From positions 1-15,956 of the forward strand of contig JBCDBB010000089.1 of assembly GCA_039184415.1 (NCBI GenBank): DNA of 15,956 bases, written 5' to 3'. The DNA comes from JANSYP01 sp039184415 (lineage in GTDB: Bacteria; Pseudomonadota; Alphaproteobacteria; Rhodobacterales; Rhodobacteraceae). Numbering within the stretch: the stretch's first letter is position 1; the number at the start of each line of letters is the position of its first letter. Made by a program: the position numbers and the translations under genes. Shown here one piece after another: positions 14,302 through 15,956 of the stretch. The notes beneath the pieces were generated by a model. The model did not search any database and was not told the DNA's origin. It was given only the letters and a program-made list of their open reading frames with translations.

Positions 14302-15882
14302 ATGACTTCCATCGTAGTCGCCGGCCTGAGCTGGCAGACGCCAAGCAACGCCCCCCTGTTCACCAATCTGAACCTGACCTTCAGGCCGGTTCGAACCGGA
14401 CTTGTCGGCAGGAATGGCACAGGCAAGACGACGCTCTTGCGTCTGATCGCAGGCGAAATCAAAGCGGCGTCCGGAACAATCAGCAGACCGCCTTCGGTCG
14501 GGTATCTGCATCAGAACCCAGAGCATCAAGTGGACGCCACGCTGGCCGATCTCTTCCATGCTCAGGACAATCTCGCCTTGCTGGCACGCGCGGAAAGAGG
14601 GCAAGCGACGGCGAATGATCTCGCGGATGTCGATTGGACGCTAGAAGCGCGGTTGGGCACGGCGCTGTCGCGTATGGATCTTGACGCGCCGCTGGATACC
14701 CGACTCAGCTCACTCTCCGGCGGTCAGCGCACGCGGGCGAGCCTCGCGGCGCTAATGTTCGCTGAACCCGATGCGCTCCTGCTGGATGAGCCAACCAATC
14801 ACCTCGACAGCGACGGACGCTGCCGTGTGATCGATGCTCTTCGAGCGTGGCAAGGATGTGTGATCGTTGCCAGCCATGACCGCGAACTGCTTCGCGAAAT
14901 GGACGCTATCGTGGAACTGACCACGCTTGGAGCGCGGAGCTACGGCGGCAACTTCGACAAATATCGCGAGCTGAAAGCTGCCGAATTGGTATCTGCGGAG
15001 ACTGAGCTAGCACGGGCTGAACGCGTTGTGAGAGACACGTGGGCTCGCGCGCAGCTTGCCGCTGAACGCAAGTCCCGCACCGATCGACAGGGCAAGCAGC
15101 TTCGTATTTCAGGCAGCCAATCGAAGCTCATTCTCAGTACCGCAAAGGAACGCAGCCAGGTATCAGGAGGTGCTGCTGCGCGGCTGCGAAGCCGCAAGGC
15201 GGAGGCGGTCGAAGAAGCAATGGAAACCGCGCGGCAGGCTGTGGAGACTCTACAACCTCTCAATATCGAGATTCCCCCCTCGGGCCTTGTCGCGGGACGC
15301 GATGTGCTGCACGTCGATGACCTCTGTTTCAGGTATGGCGGCACAACGCCGGTTCTTGACGGGGTTTCCCTTGCAATCCGCGGACCGGAACGGATTGCTA
15401 TCAAGGGCAGGAACGGGTCTGGCAAGTCGACGCTCCTCGCTTGCATTCAGGGTGATCTTCAGCCCCTAAGTGGTTCCGTTACGCGTCATGTTCCCATGGC
15501 GCGCCTTGATCAGGACCTGAGCCTTTTCGGTCCAAACGAAACCGTGCGCGATGCTTTTGCGCGAGTCGATCCGGAGGCCGGCGAGAACGACAGGCGCGCA
15601 GTTCTGGCCCGCTTTCTCTTCCGGGGGGACGACGCGCACCAGCGGATCGGTGCGCTTAGCGGAGGGCAACGTCTGCGCGCGGGGTTGGCCTGCACTCTCG
15701 GACACAGCCAGTCGCGTCAGCTTCTTCTCCTGGACGAACCCAGCAACCACCTCGACATCGAAGCTATCGAGACGTTGGAGACGGCACTCATTGACTACGA
15801 CGGTGCAATCCTCGTTGTCAGCCATGATGAGGCGTTTTTGGAGCGCATCGGCGTCGAGCGAAGGATCGCATTACCATGTTGA
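14302..15882 (+). CDS. ABC-F family ATPase (ribosome-associated translation or antibiotic-protection factor)
   Basis: A soluble 526-residue protein with two ATPase domains and no membrane segment, the ABC-F layout. These proteins bind the ribosomal E site and either aid stalled translation (EttA, Uup, YheS types) or dislodge antibiotics (Vga, Lsa, Msr types). Domain 1: Walker A GRNGTGKT (36-43), signature LSGGQ (138-142), Walker B LLLDEPTNHLD with Asp162 and Glu163. A charged, Arg/Glu-rich linker of about 110 residues (~230-340) is the ribosome-contacting segment. Domain 2: Walker A GRNGSGKS (369-376), LSGGQ (452-456), LLLLDEPSNHLD with Asp478 and Glu479. Both catalytic Glu residues are present, so it should be active. 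Start: the only plausible ATG, as TGA precedes it in frame at 14290; the Shine-Dalgarno is weak. It stands alone beside insertion-sequence debris. Which ABC-F subgroup it belongs to cannot be decided by eye. Confidence 0.85.
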   Translation: MTSIVVAGLSWQTPSNAPLFTNLNLTFRPVRTGLVGRNGTGKTTLLRLIAGEIKAASGTISRPPSVGYLHQNPEHQVDATLADLFHAQDNLALLARAERGQATANDLADVDWTLEARLGTALSRMDLDAPLDTRLSSLSGGQRTRASLAALMFAEPDALLLDEPTNHLDSDGRCRVIDALRAWQGCVIVASHDRELLREMDAIVELTTLGARSYGGNFDKYRELKAAELVSAETELARAERVVRDTWARAQLAAERKSRTDRQGKQLRISGSQSKLILSTAKERSQVSGGAAARLRSRKAEAVEEAMETARQAVETLQPLNIEIPPSGLVAGRDVLHVDDLCFRYGGTTPVLDGVSLAIRGPERIAIKGRNGSGKSTLLACIQGDLQPLSGSVTRHVPMARLDQDLSLFGPNETVRDAFARVDPEAGENDRRAVLARFLFRGDDAHQRIGALSGGQRLRAGLACTLGHSQSRQLLLLDEPSNHLDIEAIETLETALIDYDGAILVVSHDEAFLERIGVERRIALPC

Positions 15883-15901
15883 AAGAATGCGCCCGCCGTG
15901 C

Positions 15902-15956
15902 TTAGCGGACATCCGTGTAGATTGCGGTATCGGTCAAAACGGTCTCGTTGCTGACC
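15902..15956 (-). CDS. Possible 3' end of a converging gene, function unknown
   Basis: On the minus strand the last bases read in frame as VSNETVLTDTAIYTDVR followed by TAA at 15904-15902, 19 bases from the ABC-F stop. The rest lies outside the window. Seventeen codons are too few to recognise a family or to exclude chance. Confidence 0.25.
   Translation of the reverse strand, partial: VSNETVLTDTAIYTDVR

Overview
The window looks like an accessory or boundary region of an alphaproteobacterial genome, most likely Rhodobacterales or a relative. This rests on the GC-rich coding style, the resemblance of the transposase remnants to IS6 and IS1182 elements common in that group, and the alphaproteobacterial look of the ABC-F protein. 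No rRNA, tRNA or CRISPR array was seen, so the taxonomic call is inference.

Layout. Positions 1-4644 (minus strand) hold most of a glutamate synthase large subunit gene, gltB, cut by the left window edge at its 3' end. It starts at a TTG with a good Shine-Dalgarno. Its last ~1.36 kb use clearly different synonymous codons from the rest, which suggests a mosaic gene or a chimeric assembly. A gene-poor stretch (4645-5131) follows. Positions 5132-11700 (minus strand) form a compact four-gene cassette, transcribed in this order: TonB-dependent outer-membrane receptor, ABC transporter 1, ABC transporter 2, AraC-family regulator. The two transporter genes overlap by 4 bp and the other gaps are 17 and 31 bp, so this reads as one operon.

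The cassette has the same components as the Yersinia FyuA-YbtP-YbtQ-YbtA uptake module. Both ABC proteins fuse a membrane domain to an ATPase domain (exporter fold), and no substrate-binding protein or siderophore biosynthesis gene is present. The best reading is uptake of an externally made siderophore: the receptor brings it across the outer membrane, the ABC pair across the inner membrane, and the AraC protein senses it and controls the operon. A 9-bp inverted repeat upstream of the receptor is a candidate operator.

Positions 11821-13933 are an insertion-sequence graveyard. A decayed IS6-family element (split transposase with a 45-nt insertion carrying a perfect hairpin) sits directly upstream of the cassette promoter. 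Next to it lies an IS1182-family transposase remnant with several frameshifts and an internal deletion. After ~370 bp without a recognisable gene comes an intact ABC-F ATPase (14302-15882, plus strand), a family of ribosome-acting translation or antibiotic-protection factors. The last 55 bp may hold the end of a converging minus-strand gene.
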